Origin: Antarcticimicrobium sp033791545
Lineage (GTDB): Bacteria; Pseudomonadota; Alphaproteobacteria; Rhodobacterales; Rhodobacteraceae
Direction: 5' to 3'
Assembly (NCBI GenBank): GCA_033791545.1
Contig: JASJGL010000062.1
Coordinates: forward strand, 56,310-120,309
DNA length: 64,000 nt
Both the position numbers and the translations under genes were made by a program. The notes below the pieces were generated by a model. The model had not been told where the DNA came from, did no database searches, and saw only the letters and a program-made list of their open reading frames with translations. Of this stretch, positions 8,633 through 17,930 are shown piece by piece. Positions within the stretch are counted from its first letter, which is position 1. Every line of letters begins with the position of its first letter.

Positions 8633-10927
8633 TCAGCCCGCAGCGCGCGAAGCCGGCTGGAACCCAATATCGTGCGAGGCGACGAAACGCCCGTTCTCGG
8701 TTTTCACGATCTTGCCCTGACGCAGCAGCACCCCAAAGGCGCGCAGACCGTCTTCGCGGCTGAATTCGTCCTCGGCAACTTCGCGCGCCTTGTGGATCAG
8801 CTGCGGGCGGGTGAACTGGTCGCGGCCTTCGACGAATTGCATATAGGCTGCGGCGGCTTCCAGAAGCTCGGGCAGATCCTGCACCCCCATCTCGTCGGCA
8901 AAAGCGGCAAAGCCGTCGTCGATCCCCGTGGCGATGGGCTGTTCGACCGGGGCGGCGACGCGGCGCGGGTGCACCGGGCCAGTCGCCGCGGCGGCCAATT
9001 TGTCGACCCGCTGCTCGGCCACCAACTTGAGCGGCGCGGGCTTGCCTTGTTCGGCGGCCTCGGGACGCGGCCGGCGGCTGGCACCGGGGCGGGGGCGGCG
9101 CGGCTGAACCACGCGGGCAAGGTCTTCGCGATAGGCTGCGGCGTCGGGGTTGGTGTCGACGCTGCCACCGGCAGAGCGTTCCGCCTGGGTGGCGGCGACG
9201 GCGGCGCGCAGATGCGAATAGGTTTCGCGTGTGCTCGCGGCCTCGGGCGCATCCAGCTTTTCGTCGGCCGCTGCCATCAGGCGTGACAGGTCAGAGCCGT
9301 CGTCTTCGGTCGGGGTTTGCGCCGGATGTGTCGCATAGTCGATGTAGTCGTCGTCATCGTCGTCTTGATCGGCGTCGTCTTGGTCGGCGTCGTCTTGCGC
9401 GGTTTCTGCCACCGGGGCGGCGGTTTTGGCATTGGGGGCGGTGCCGCGCAGTTCGGCCTCGACCTCGGCCAGTTCGCGCATCAGCTCGTCCTCGTCCTCC
9501 TCGGGCAGGGTGCTGGGCGGCAGATCCACGCTGGGAACGATCGGGCGCGTGGCGACAACAGGCGCGGCCGGTGTCACTGCGGCCTCTTCTGCGGGGGCCT
9601 CATAGTCGTCGCGCTTGACGGTTGGCACATGCGGGCGGCGGCGGTTTGCGCCCCGGCCGCTGATCCCGGTCAAAATGTTGTGGCCGGGCTCCGAGAGGTC
9701 CTTGTCTTCCGGCAGGGACTCGAGGTCGGCGAACAGGGCGCTGTCGTCGTCGTTCGATGCGAATTCCGCGTCGCGGGCGGCGCGGGCTTGCAACTCGGCT
9801 TCGGCGCTTGCAGCGGCCTCGGCTTCGGCGGCCTTTTGTGCGCGGGCCATGCGACGGCGCAGCCGGGCGGCGCGGCGCGGATCAATCTCGTCAAGGCTGT
9901 CTTCATCCTGATCCTGAGCAACGGCCTCGGCGGGCTCTTCTTCCTGCTGGATCTCGTCTTCGACCTCGTCGTCAAAGTCATCTTCAACGTCATCTTCTGC
10001 AACGTCGTCTTCAGCCTCGGTCTCGAAGGCATAGTTGTCTTCCAGCTCGGCGTCGTCGTCCTCATACGCCTCATCTTCATAGGCGTCGTCTTCATACGTG
10101 CCGTCTTCAAGCGAGTCGTCCTCGAACGAGTCGGCCTCTTCGACGTTGTCCTCACTGGGAGCGGCGGCCAGGCTGTCTTCGAAATGTTCGTCTTCGCTAT
10201 AGTCGAGCTCGACCGAAGCGGCGTCGTTGCGCGACACCACGGCGCGGATGCGGCGAAGCTTGGCGGCGATGCTGTCGGGGTCGGTGGCGACTTCGGGAAC
10301 GACCAGTTCGGCTTCCAGAACCTCAGGCTCGACCGCGTCGTCCTCGTCCTCGACGTGATCGGCTTCGACCTGGATGTCGCTCTCGATCTCGTCGATCTCG
10401 GAGGCATCCTCCTCGTCTGCTTGCGTCTCGGCCTGTGTTTCGATCTCGGGCGCGTCGAGCACAGGGGTTTCCTGTTCCACGTCCTGTTCCACGTCCTGGG
10501 CCGGCTTCTGTACCGGTGCAGGTTCGGAGTGTGCTTCCGTCTCGGGCGTCGTCTGTAGGACGTCCTCGGCAACCGGCTGGACGTCTTCTGCCTGCGGGGC
10601 GGGGGCGGATACAGGTGCGTCTACAGGGGCAGGGGCCAATGCGGCACCGGTCAGGGCGGCGGGCGCCCCGGCCTGGGCGGTGCGCAGCACATAGCCAGAT
10701 CCCTCGCGGCGTGCCTCGACATGGCGAGAGACCTCCCGCTCGGCGATGCGGGCAAGCATCTCGGTATCGGGCTGCGGCGGTTCGGCCCCGAAATATCGGT
10801 CATCCGAGGCGAGGTCGCGGAAATATTCCGCGATCGCCGTCATGGTATCGAATGAGTCTTCGAATCCTTCCAGCGTGCACGAAAACGTGCCGTAGGAAAC
10901 GGTCAACACCTTGTTACTCTGTACCAT
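8633..10927 (-). CDS. large acidic, mostly disordered protein of unknown function
   Basis: 764 residues. The first ~75 look folded: KVLTVSYGTFSCTLEGFED, then a helix with EYFRDLASDDRYFG and MLARIAEREVSRHVEAR. The next ~550 are low-complexity and strongly acidic, with Glu/Asp runs and repeats of a Glu-Asp-x-Ala/Thr-Tyr pattern around 10020-10140. The last ~95 residues look folded again (ELLEAAAAYMQFVEGRDQF, helix, FGVLLRQGKIVK). No signal peptide or membrane segment. ATG at 10927 is preferred over one 78 bases upstream, because AAGGA precedes it and VQSNKVLTVSYG looks like a true domain start. I do not recognise an experimentally known family. A scaffold or nucleoid-associated role would fit, but that is speculation. 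Confidence 0.85.
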   Translation of the reverse strand: MVQSNKVLTVSYGTFSCTLEGFEDSFDTMTAIAEYFRDLASDDRYFGAEPPQPDTEMLARIAEREVSRHVEARREGSGYVLRTAQAGAPAALTGAALAPAPVDAPVSAPAPQAEDVQPVAEDVLQTTPETEAHSEPAPVQKPAQDVEQDVEQETPVLDAPEIETQAETQADEEDASEIDEIESDIQVEADHVEDEDDAVEPEVLEAELVVPEVATDPDSIAAKLRRIRAVVSRNDAASVELDYSEDEHFEDSLAAAPSEDNVEEADSFEDDSLEDGTYEDDAYEDEAYEDDDAELEDNYAFETEAEDDVAEDDVEDDFDDEVEDEIQQEEEPAEAVAQDQDEDSLDEIDPRRAARLRRRMARAQKAAEAEAAASAEAELQARAARDAEFASNDDDSALFADLESLPEDKDLSEPGHNILTGISGRGANRRRPHVPTVKRDDYEAPAEEAAVTPAAPVVATRPIVPSVDLPPSTLPEEDEDELMRELAEVEAELRGTAPNAKTAAPVAETAQDDADQDDADQDDDDDDYIDYATHPAQTPTEDDGSDLSRLMAAADEKLDAPEAASTRETYSHLRAAVAATQAERSAGGSVDTNPDAAAYREDLARVVQPRRPRPGASRRPRPEAAEQGKPAPLKLVAEQRVDKLAAAATGPVHPRRVAAPVEQPIATGIDDGFAAFADEMGVQDLPELLEAAAAYMQFVEGRDQFTRPQLIHKAREVAEDEFSREDGLRAFGVLLRQGKIVKTENGRFVASHDIGFQPASRAAG

Positions 10928-11065
10928 AGGCTGCTCGTCCTTTTCAGTATTATTGGACTGACCTAACACCCGCCAGTGGACAAATTCGGCCCGAATCTGT
11001 GCCAATCACCGTATCATTTTGTGGCTAGATTGTGATCTGTTTCCAAAACGCCCATTAATGTCACC

Positions 11066-11776
11066 ATGAATCAGCCAATTGTACAGTCCTCTCTCCCGGT
11101 TACCCTGATCGGCGGCGGCGCGCTCGGTGTCGACGATCTGGAAACAGCGCTGGCGCTTGCGCCGGCCCTGATTGCGGCCGATGGCGGGGCCGGGGCGGCG
11201 CTTGCGGCAGGATACATGCCCGAAGCGGTGTTTGGCGACTTTGATTCCCTCGCGCGGGTCGATCTGGACCGCATCCCGTCCGACCGGCTGTTTCCGATCC
11301 GGGAACAGATGAGCACGGATTTCGACAAGACCCTGCGCTCGATCTCGGCCCCGGTGATGCTGGCGGTGGGGTTTCTGGGGGCGCGGGTGGATCACCAGTT
11401 GGCGGCCTTCAACGTGCTGGTCCGCTATCCCGAGCAGCGCTGCATTCTGGTCGGCGCCAGCGAGGTTGTGTTTCATGCCCCGTCCAGCCTAACGCTGGAT
11501 CTGGCGCCCGGGGCGGTCGTCTCGCTGTTTCCGATGCGGGCGGTGACCGGGCGCTCGCACGGGTTGGACTGGCCGATTGACGGGCTCGAGATGTCGCCGG
11601 ACGGGCGCATCGGCACCTCGAACCGGGCGACGACCGGCGCGGTGCGGATCGAAACCGATGGTCCGGGCCTTTTGGTCATCGTGCCGCGCGATGCGCTGGC
11701 GGCGGTCACACGGGCGCTGACCCCGGGGGAAGTTCCCCCCGCGCCAGCGCCCGGGCCACGGCACGCTCGCGCATGA
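11066..11776 (+). CDS. thiN: thiamine pyrophosphokinase
   Basis: Transfers pyrophosphate from ATP to thiamine, giving the cofactor TPP. 236 residues. Family motifs are clear: AADGGAGAAL, GDFDSL, STDFDKT (catalytic acidic residues) and GFLGARVDHQLA. The C-terminal half is the beta-sandwich thiamine-binding domain. Divergent from the acidic-protein gene. Its last 71 bases overlap the 3' end of the convergent DMT permease gene, and the C-terminal tail there is Pro/Ala-rich and probably free to vary. No TPP riboswitch was seen upstream, as expected for a salvage kinase. Confidence 0.9.
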   Translation: MNQPIVQSSLPVTLIGGGALGVDDLETALALAPALIAADGGAGAALAAGYMPEAVFGDFDSLARVDLDRIPSDRLFPIREQMSTDFDKTLRSISAPVMLAVGFLGARVDHQLAAFNVLVRYPEQRCILVGASEVVFHAPSSLTLDLAPGAVVSLFPMRAVTGRSHGLDWPIDGLEMSPDGRIGTSNRATTGAVRIETDGPGLLVIVPRDALAAVTRALTPGEVPPAPAPGPRHARA

Positions 11777-12638
11777 CGATATAAAGGCCGGCGCTCACGG
11801 TGATGCAAATGCCGACGCCAGCCAGCCCGTCGGGCAGGTCGCGAAAGATCAGCCAGCCAAAGCCGGTGGCGACCGGGATCTCAAGATATTGCATCGGGGC
11901 CAGCGTTGCCGCCGGTGCAAAGCGCAGCGACCATGTCATCAGCAGATGCGCGCCGGTGCCGATACCGCCGATCGCGGCCAGCAGCACCCAGTCGTCGCCG
12001 CTGGGCATGGCAAGCGCAAGCGGCGCGATCCCGGCACGATCCCCGATCAGCACGACCGGCAGCAGAACCACCGTGGCCATCACACCGCTGATGGCCTGCA
12101 ATCCGATCGGATCGGTGTCCTTGGCCAGTTGCCGGGTGACCAGAATGAACAACGCGAACAAGACCGCGACCCCCAGCGGAAACAGGGCGGGCCAACCGGC
12201 CTCGGCAAAACTGGGTTGAATCACCAGCATGGTGCCGCAAAACCCCACGGCGCAGGCGGCAAGCCGGCGCAGCCCAACCTCTTCCCCCAGCACGAGCTTG
12301 CCCAACAGCAGCATCAGAAAAGGCATGACAAAGGCGATGGCGATGGCATCCGCCAGCGGCAGGTATTTCAGCGCGGTGAACATGCAGGTGATGCCGCCGA
12401 TATGCAGCCCGGTGCGCAGCGCGGTCAGCCACAGGATCCGCCCGCGCATTCGCCACAGCCGCCCGGTGGCGATCACCAGCGGAATCAGCAGCGCCGCCTG
12501 GATCGCAAAGCGCACCAGAACCAGTTGACCCAGCGACATGGTCGCGCCCAACAGCTTGGCCACGGCGTCGCCCAGCGGCGCGAGCAGGCAGAACCCCAGC
12601 ATCAAAAGGATACCCAGAACGGGCCGGTCTTTGGTCAT
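11706..12638 (-). CDS. DMT-superfamily (EamA) permease
   Basis: 310 residues with ten hydrophobic helices in two repeats of five, each carrying an EamA-like signature (LGDAVAKLLGA early, MQYLEIPVATGFGWLIFRD late). An inner-membrane exporter or importer of small metabolites; substrate unknown. ATG at 12638 is preferred to a TTG 21 bases upstream; neither has a strong ribosome binding site. Convergent with, and overlapping by 71 bases, the thiamine pyrophosphokinase gene. Confidence 0.85.
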   Translation of the reverse strand: MTKDRPVLGILLMLGFCLLAPLGDAVAKLLGATMSLGQLVLVRFAIQAALLIPLVIATGRLWRMRGRILWLTALRTGLHIGGITCMFTALKYLPLADAIAIAFVMPFLMLLLGKLVLGEEVGLRRLAACAVGFCGTMLVIQPSFAEAGWPALFPLGVAVLFALFILVTRQLAKDTDPIGLQAISGVMATVVLLPVVLIGDRAGIAPLALAMPSGDDWVLLAAIGGIGTGAHLLMTWSLRFAPAATLAPMQYLEIPVATGFGWLIFRDLPDGLAGVGICITVSAGLYIVMRERAVARALARGELPPGSAPV

Positions 12639-12745
12639 GCGCGCCACGCTAGGGAGCAACGCTTAACAGTGCAAGTAAGCAAAGGGGAGGGGCGAGGGGG
12701 GACCGTATCCGGTGCAGCACAATAAGATGGGGCATAAAGTGAGTA

Positions 12746-12781
12746 GGGCTGCGCCTGCCGGGGGGCAGGCAGGCGCAGCCC
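12746..12781 (-). terminator. long GC-rich hairpin after sdaA
   Basis: Near-perfect inverted repeat: GGGCTGCGCCTGCC against GGCAGGCGCAGCCC with a few extra bases in the loop. It lies 56 bases downstream of the sdaA stop. The T-run on the minus strand is poor, so it may instead block 3' exonucleases. Confidence 0.55.
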
Positions 12782-12836
12782 GGCAAGCCGCCGGGCGAAA
12801 CCTTATCAAAGGAAGGTATCTAAATCGGCGCGCCGC

Positions 12837-14210
12837 TCAACAGTTCGGCACATTCACCGCCAAGCCGCCGAGCGAGGTCTCCTTGTATTTCTCGCTCATG
12901 TCTTCGCCGGTCTGGCGCATGGTCTCGATACAGGCGTCGAGCGGGACAAAGTGGCTGCCATCGCCGCGCAGGGCAAGGCTGGCCGCGCTCACCGCCTTGA
13001 TCGCGCCGAGCCCGTTGCGCTCGATACAGGGCACCTGCACCAATCCTTTCACCGGATCGCAGGTCATGCCCAGATGATGCTCTAGCGCGATTTCGGCGGC
13101 GTTCTCGATCTGCTCGGGGGTTCCACCCATCACCGCGCAAAGCCCGGCGGCGGCCATGGCGGCGGCGCTGCCGACCTCGGCCTGACAGCCAGCCTCGGCG
13201 CCGGAGATCGAGGCGTTGTATTTTACCAGCCCACCAATCGCGGCGGCGGTGAGCAGAAACTCCTCGATCCGCGCGGCGCTGGCCCCGGGCACATGATCAA
13301 GCCAATAGCGGATCACCGCCGGCACCACCCCTGCCGCGCCATTGGTCGGCGCGGTCACCACCTGACCCCCGGCGGCGTTCTCTTCGTTCACCGCCAAAGC
13401 ATAGACGGCGATCCAGTCGTTGATGGTGTGCGGTGCGGTCAGGTTCATGCCGTATTCCGCTTGCAGCGCGACATGGATGTCATGCGCCCGCCGCTTCAGG
13501 TTCAGCCCACCGGGCAGGATGCCGCGCGCCGCAAGCCCGCGTTCGATACAGGCGTTCATCACCTCCCAGATCCGGGCGCTGCCGCTGCTCAGCCGGGTGG
13601 GGCCGCCGCGCGATACCTCGTTGGTGCGTTTCAGGTCCGCAATGCTCTTGCCGTTTGCACGGGCCATTTCCAGCATTTCGAGCGCAGATTTGAACGGGTA
13701 GGGGACGGGCGGGCCTTGATCGGTGTCGCGCCCTTCGGCCAGTTCTTCCTCGGTGAGCACGAACCCACCGCCGATGGAGTAATAGACCTGTTGCAGGATC
13801 ACGTCGCCTTGCGGGTCGGTCGCCATCAGGATCATGCCATTGGCATGCCCCGGCAGCGTGGTGTCATAGTCAAAGATCAGATCCTGTTTCGGATCGAAAC
13901 GCAGATCGCCCAGATCGTCATGACGGATCACCTTGTCGGCGGTGATCGCGGCAAGCGCCGCCTCGGCCTTCTCCGCGTCATAGGTTTCGGGCACCACCCC
14001 GGCGAGCCCGAGAATGGTGGCGCGGTCGCTGGCATGGCCGACCCCGGTAAAGGCGAGCGAGCCATGCAGCGAGGCGCGCAGACCGGCAAACTCGAACGGT
14101 GAGGCGCGCATCAGGTCAAGAAACCGCGCGGCGGCAACCATTGGCCCCATCGTGTGCGACGAGGAGGGGCCAACGCCCACCTTGAACATGTCAAAGACGG
14201 AAAGAAACAT
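12837..14210 (-). CDS. sdaA: L-serine ammonia-lyase, single-chain iron-sulfur type
   Basis: Deaminates L-serine to pyruvate and ammonia. 457 residues, the normal length of the fused enzyme. The N-terminus MFLSVFDMFKVGVGPSSSHTMGP carries the conserved Gly-Pro-Ser-Ser-Ser-His-Thr segment. C-terminal cysteines for the [4Fe-4S] cluster are in EAGCQAEVGSA, MTCDPVKGLVQVPC and nearby. Cytosolic. Divergent from the Old Yellow Enzyme gene with about 165 bases between. The cluster makes it oxygen-sensitive in known homologues. Confidence 0.97.
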   Translation of the reverse strand: MFLSVFDMFKVGVGPSSSHTMGPMVAAARFLDLMRASPFEFAGLRASLHGSLAFTGVGHASDRATILGLAGVVPETYDAEKAEAALAAITADKVIRHDDLGDLRFDPKQDLIFDYDTTLPGHANGMILMATDPQGDVILQQVYYSIGGGFVLTEEELAEGRDTDQGPPVPYPFKSALEMLEMARANGKSIADLKRTNEVSRGGPTRLSSGSARIWEVMNACIERGLAARGILPGGLNLKRRAHDIHVALQAEYGMNLTAPHTINDWIAVYALAVNEENAAGGQVVTAPTNGAAGVVPAVIRYWLDHVPGASAARIEEFLLTAAAIGGLVKYNASISGAEAGCQAEVGSAAAMAAAGLCAVMGGTPEQIENAAEIALEHHLGMTCDPVKGLVQVPCIERNGLGAIKAVSAASLALRGDGSHFVPLDACIETMRQTGEDMSEKYKETSLGGLAVNVPNC

Positions 14211-14375
14211 CAGGTGGCTGATCCTTTGCGGTGGATGCCCCTGTCGTAATCGAGGCGGGCGGGCTTTGGCTGCACCAAAGCGACATTTCCGATCGGAAAC
14301 AAGTCATCGCCGTCACCGATTGCACCGCGCGCGCGCCGGGGATAGCGTGCCGGCGATGAAACCCCCGGAGGCCCC

Positions 14376-15563
14376 ATGCCCGACACGATGCCCGATGTGA
14401 TGCCCGACACGATACTTGACACGCCGCACCTGTTCCGCCCCGTTTCCCTGCGTGGCATCGCCGCCCGCAACCGCGTGGTGATTTCGCCGATGTGCCAATA
14501 TGCGGCGCATGAGGGGCATCTGGAGGACTGGCATCTGGTCAATCTTGGTCGCTTCGCCACGGGCGGCGCCGGGATCGTCTTTACCGAGGCGACGGCTGTA
14601 CAGAAAGCGGGCCGTATTACCCATGGCTGTGCCGGTCTGTGGTGTGACAGCCAGATCATCGGCCATGCGCGGGTGGCGCAGTTTGCGCTGACCCATGGGG
14701 CGATTCCGGCGGTGCAACTGGGCCACGCCGGGCGCAAGTCGGGGATGCAGCGGCCCTGGTTCGGCAACGGGCCGTTGACTGACGCGGATATTGCCCGCGG
14801 CGACATGCCGTGGACCCCGGTTGGCCCATCGGAAATCCCGGTGGCCGAGGGCTGGCCAATGCCCCATGCGCTGAGCGAGGCTGAGATCGCCGAGCTGATC
14901 GAGGATTTCATCGCCGCCACCCGCCGGGCCTTGGCCGCAGGCTACAAGATCGTCGAGATCCACGGCGCGCATGGCTATCTGATCCATTCGTTTCTGTCGC
15001 CGCTGTCGAACCGGCGCAGCGACGCCTATGGCGGCGACCTTGAAGGGCGGATGCGGCTGGCGCTGGAGGTGGCGCGGGCCGTGCGCGCGACATGGCCTGA
15101 GGATCTGCCGGTGTTCTTCCGCACCTCTGCCGTCGATGGCGACCCCGAGGGCTGGACCTTGCCCGATACGGTGGAACTGGCAAAACGGCTCAAGGCACTG
15201 GGCGTCGATGTGATGGACTGTTCCTCCTCCGGGATCGCGGGGGCGGCGACCGCCAGCGGCGGTGGCAAGCGGCAACCGGGGTTTCAGGTGCCCTATGCCG
15301 AAACTGTGCGGCGCGAGGCACAGATGCCGACAATGGCGGTCGGGCTGATCACCCATCCGCAGCAGGCCGAGGAGATTTTGGCGGCGGGGCAGGCCGATCT
15401 GATCGCCATCGGGCGCGAGGCGCTGGTCGATCCGATGTGGGCGCTGCACGCCGCGCAGTCGCTGGGCCATGACACCGGCTACAGCACATGGCCGGCGCAA
15501 TCGGGCTGGTGGCTGGCGGGGCGCGACAAGACCTCGGATTTCTATCAGCCGCAGCGCCCTTAA
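14376..15563 (+). CDS. NADH:flavin oxidoreductase, Old Yellow Enzyme (YqjM class)
   Basis: FMN TIM-barrel ene-reductase of 395 residues. ISPMCQY carries the Cys typical of the YqjM/thermophilic-like class, which tunes FMN potential; HGAHGYLIHSFLSPLSN is the substrate/FMN loop, and GREALVDPMW lies near the end. It reduces activated C=C bonds with NAD(P)H; the natural substrate is unknown. GGAGG lies 7 bases before the ATG. The first codons repeat Met-Pro-Asp three times (MPDTMPDVMPDT), giving three candidate in-frame ATGs; the first has the best spacing. Confidence 0.92.
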   Translation: MPDTMPDVMPDTILDTPHLFRPVSLRGIAARNRVVISPMCQYAAHEGHLEDWHLVNLGRFATGGAGIVFTEATAVQKAGRITHGCAGLWCDSQIIGHARVAQFALTHGAIPAVQLGHAGRKSGMQRPWFGNGPLTDADIARGDMPWTPVGPSEIPVAEGWPMPHALSEAEIAELIEDFIAATRRALAAGYKIVEIHGAHGYLIHSFLSPLSNRRSDAYGGDLEGRMRLALEVARAVRATWPEDLPVFFRTSAVDGDPEGWTLPDTVELAKRLKALGVDVMDCSSSGIAGAATASGGGKRQPGFQVPYAETVRREAQMPTMAVGLITHPQQAEEILAAGQADLIAIGREALVDPMWALHAAQSLGHDTGYSTWPAQSGWWLAGRDKTSDFYQPQRP

Positions 15564-15702
15564 CGGGGCGCGCGTAGCGCCGGCCGCGGGCCGGATGGGG
15601 CCGGGAGGGGGGCTGGATGGGGGAAGAATGGCGACGAATAGCCCTCGCAGAAGTGGGGCGCATTGCCTATAAGTCGCCTGACCCTGTGACAAAGAGGCTG
15701 CC

Positions 15703-16491
15703 ATGACCGGAGAACTGTCCCCCATCGACAAGGCCAAATTCGTCGCCGCCCGGCGGGCTGCCGATTTCGTCGAAGACGGAATGCGCGTGGGCCTTGGCAC
15801 CGGCAGCACCGCCGCATGGCTGGTGCGCTGTCTGGGCGAGATGGTGCGCGAGGATGGGCTGAAATTCAAAGGTGTTCCCACCTCCACCCGCACCGCGGAC
15901 CTTGCCCGCGAGGTCGGCATCGAGGTGATCAGCCTCGACGAGGCGCGCTGGCTGGACCTGACCATCGACGGCGCGGATGAATTCGATGGGGATCTGAACC
16001 TGATCAAGGGCGGCGGCGGCGCGCTGTTGCAGGAAAAGATCGTTGCCACCGCTTCGGACCGGATGGTGGTGATCACCGATATCGGCAAACAGGTGGAAAC
16101 GCTGGGCGCCTTCCCGTTGCCGGTCGAGGTGATCCCCTTTGGCTGGCAGACCACCCAGGCGCTGGTGGAAGAGACGCTGATCTCGATGGACGTGCTGGGG
16201 CGCGACGCGACGCTGCGGATGAATGGCGAGACGCCATTTGTCACCGACGAGGGCAATTTCATCCTTGATCTGCATTTGCACCGCATCGGCAATGCGCGCC
16301 AGCTGGCGCTGGTGCTGAACCAGATGCCGGGCGTGGTTGAAAACGGGCTGTTCATCGATATCTGTGACACCGTCGTGATCGGCTATGGCGATGGCCGGGT
16401 CGAAATGCGCGACATCAACGAGGGCACGATCGAACATGACAGGCTGGACTTTGTCGAAAGCGAGAACCTGTTCACCGATCTTTCTGACTGA
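15703..16491 (+). CDS. rpiA: ribose-5-phosphate isomerase A
   Basis: Interconverts ribose-5-phosphate and ribulose-5-phosphate in the pentose phosphate pathway. 262 residues. Motifs of the RpiA fold are all present: GLGTGSTAAWLV (phosphate loop), TIDGADEFD (catalytic Asp residues), and KGGGGALLQEKIVA (catalytic Glu and Lys). Followed 12 bases later by glutathione reductase on the same strand. The pair makes sense, because the pentose phosphate route supplies the NADPH that glutathione reductase uses. Confidence 0.97.
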   Translation: MTGELSPIDKAKFVAARRAADFVEDGMRVGLGTGSTAAWLVRCLGEMVREDGLKFKGVPTSTRTADLAREVGIEVISLDEARWLDLTIDGADEFDGDLNLIKGGGGALLQEKIVATASDRMVVITDIGKQVETLGAFPLPVEVIPFGWQTTQALVEETLISMDVLGRDATLRMNGETPFVTDEGNFILDLHLHRIGNARQLALVLNQMPGVVENGLFIDICDTVVIGYGDGRVEMRDINEGTIEHDRLDFVESENLFTDLSD

Positions 16492-16503
16492 GGACTGAAT
16501 TTC

Positions 16504-17865
16504 ATGAGCTTTGACTACGATCTATTCGTTATCGGTGGCGGTTCGGGCGGCGTGCGGGCCGCGCGTGTGGCGGCGGGAGATACCGGTGCCAAGGTCGCGC
16601 TGGCCGAAGAAGATCGCTATGGCGGCACCTGCGTGATCCGTGGCTGCGTGCCCAAGAAGCTGATGGTTTTCGCCAGCGAATACGCCGGTATGGTCGAGGA
16701 CGCGCAAAGCTATGGCTGGAACATCGCGCCCGGCCGCTTTGACTGGACCGCGTTCCGGGGCAAGCTGGAGGCCGAGTTGGACCGGCTGGAAGGCATCTAT
16801 CGCAACCTGTTGAAAAACGCCGGGGTGGACAGTTTCGATCAGCGCGCGCGGCTGGTCGATCCGCATACGGTGGAGCTTGCCGATGGCACCCGCAAGAGCG
16901 CCAAGCATATCCTGCTGGCGACCGGCGGGCGCCCGGTGAAACCCGATCTGCCGGGGGCCGATCTGGGCATCACCTCCAACGATATCTTCCACCTGCCGGA
17001 ATTGCCAAAATCGATCCTGATCGTTGGCGGCGGCTATATCGCCTGCGAATTCGCCGGCATCCTCAACGGGCTCGGGGTCGAGGTCACGCAATTCTATCGC
17101 GGGGCGCAGATCCTGCGCGGGTTCGACGACGAGGCGCGCGGTCTGGTCAGCGAAGAGATGCGCCAGCGCGGCGTGGATCTGCATCTGGGGACCAATATCC
17201 TTGAGATGGCCCGCGACGGGGACGGCGGCATTCGTATCAAGGCCACCAACGGGACCGAGCGGGTGTTCGGTCAGGTGATGTTCGCCACCGGCCGCACCCC
17301 CAATGCCGACGATATGGGGCTGGAGGCGCTGGGCATCGCGCGCGGCCGCAAGGGCGAGGTCACGGTCGATGACTACAGCCAGACCACGGTGCCGTCGGTC
17401 TATGCGATTGGCGATGTGACTGACCGGGTCAATCTGACCCCGGTGGCGATCCGCGAGGGCATGGCCTTTGTCGAGACCGTGTTCAAGGGCAACCCGACGC
17501 CGGTGGATCATGACTTGATTCCGACAGCGATCTTTACCCAGCCCGAGATGGGCACCGTGGGGCTGAGCGAGGAAGCCGCCGCGGCGCAGGAGCCGATCGA
17601 GGTCTATTCCACCAGTTTCAAGCCGATGCAGCAAAGCTTTGCCGGTCGCTCGGACCGAGTGCTGATGAAGCTGGTGGTGAGCAAGGCCAGCCGCAAGGTG
17701 CTGGGCTGTCACATCGTCGCCCCCGGTGCGGGCGAGATGATCCAACTGGCCGGGATCGCGGTGAAGATGGGCGCGACGAAAGAGGATTTCGACCGGACCG
17801 TGGCGGTGCATCCGACCATGTCCGAGGAGCTAGTGACGATGAAAGTGCCGGTGCGCAGCGCTTGA
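16504..17865 (+). CDS. gor: glutathione-disulfide reductase
   Basis: NADPH-dependent flavoenzyme reducing GSSG to GSH. 453 residues. FAD Rossmann motif GGGSGGVRAAR, redox-active disulfide GGTCVIRGCVPKK, NADPH-binding GGGYIACEFAG with a following Arg, FAD motif YAIGDVTD, and the C-terminal active-site HPTMSEE all appear in order. Cytosolic dimer. Downstream of rpiA with a 12-base gap; GAGGA in that gap is the ribosome binding site, so translation is likely coupled. Confidence 0.97.
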   Translation: MSFDYDLFVIGGGSGGVRAARVAAGDTGAKVALAEEDRYGGTCVIRGCVPKKLMVFASEYAGMVEDAQSYGWNIAPGRFDWTAFRGKLEAELDRLEGIYRNLLKNAGVDSFDQRARLVDPHTVELADGTRKSAKHILLATGGRPVKPDLPGADLGITSNDIFHLPELPKSILIVGGGYIACEFAGILNGLGVEVTQFYRGAQILRGFDDEARGLVSEEMRQRGVDLHLGTNILEMARDGDGGIRIKATNGTERVFGQVMFATGRTPNADDMGLEALGIARGRKGEVTVDDYSQTTVPSVYAIGDVTDRVNLTPVAIREGMAFVETVFKGNPTPVDHDLIPTAIFTQPEMGTVGLSEEAAAAQEPIEVYSTSFKPMQQSFAGRSDRVLMKLVVSKASRKVLGCHIVAPGAGEMIQLAGIAVKMGATKEDFDRTVAVHPTMSEELVTMKVPVRSA

Positions 17866-17930
17866 ATTGAGCGGCGGAGACCACAGGTTAAAGACAAGGC
17901 CGCGCAAGCGGCGTCAAAAGGGATAGATGA

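Noticed and set aside
14313..16370. 685-codon open frame antisense to the Old Yellow Enzyme and rpiA genes
   Set aside because: Ser/Arg/Pro-rich shadow crossing two well identified genes and their spacer.
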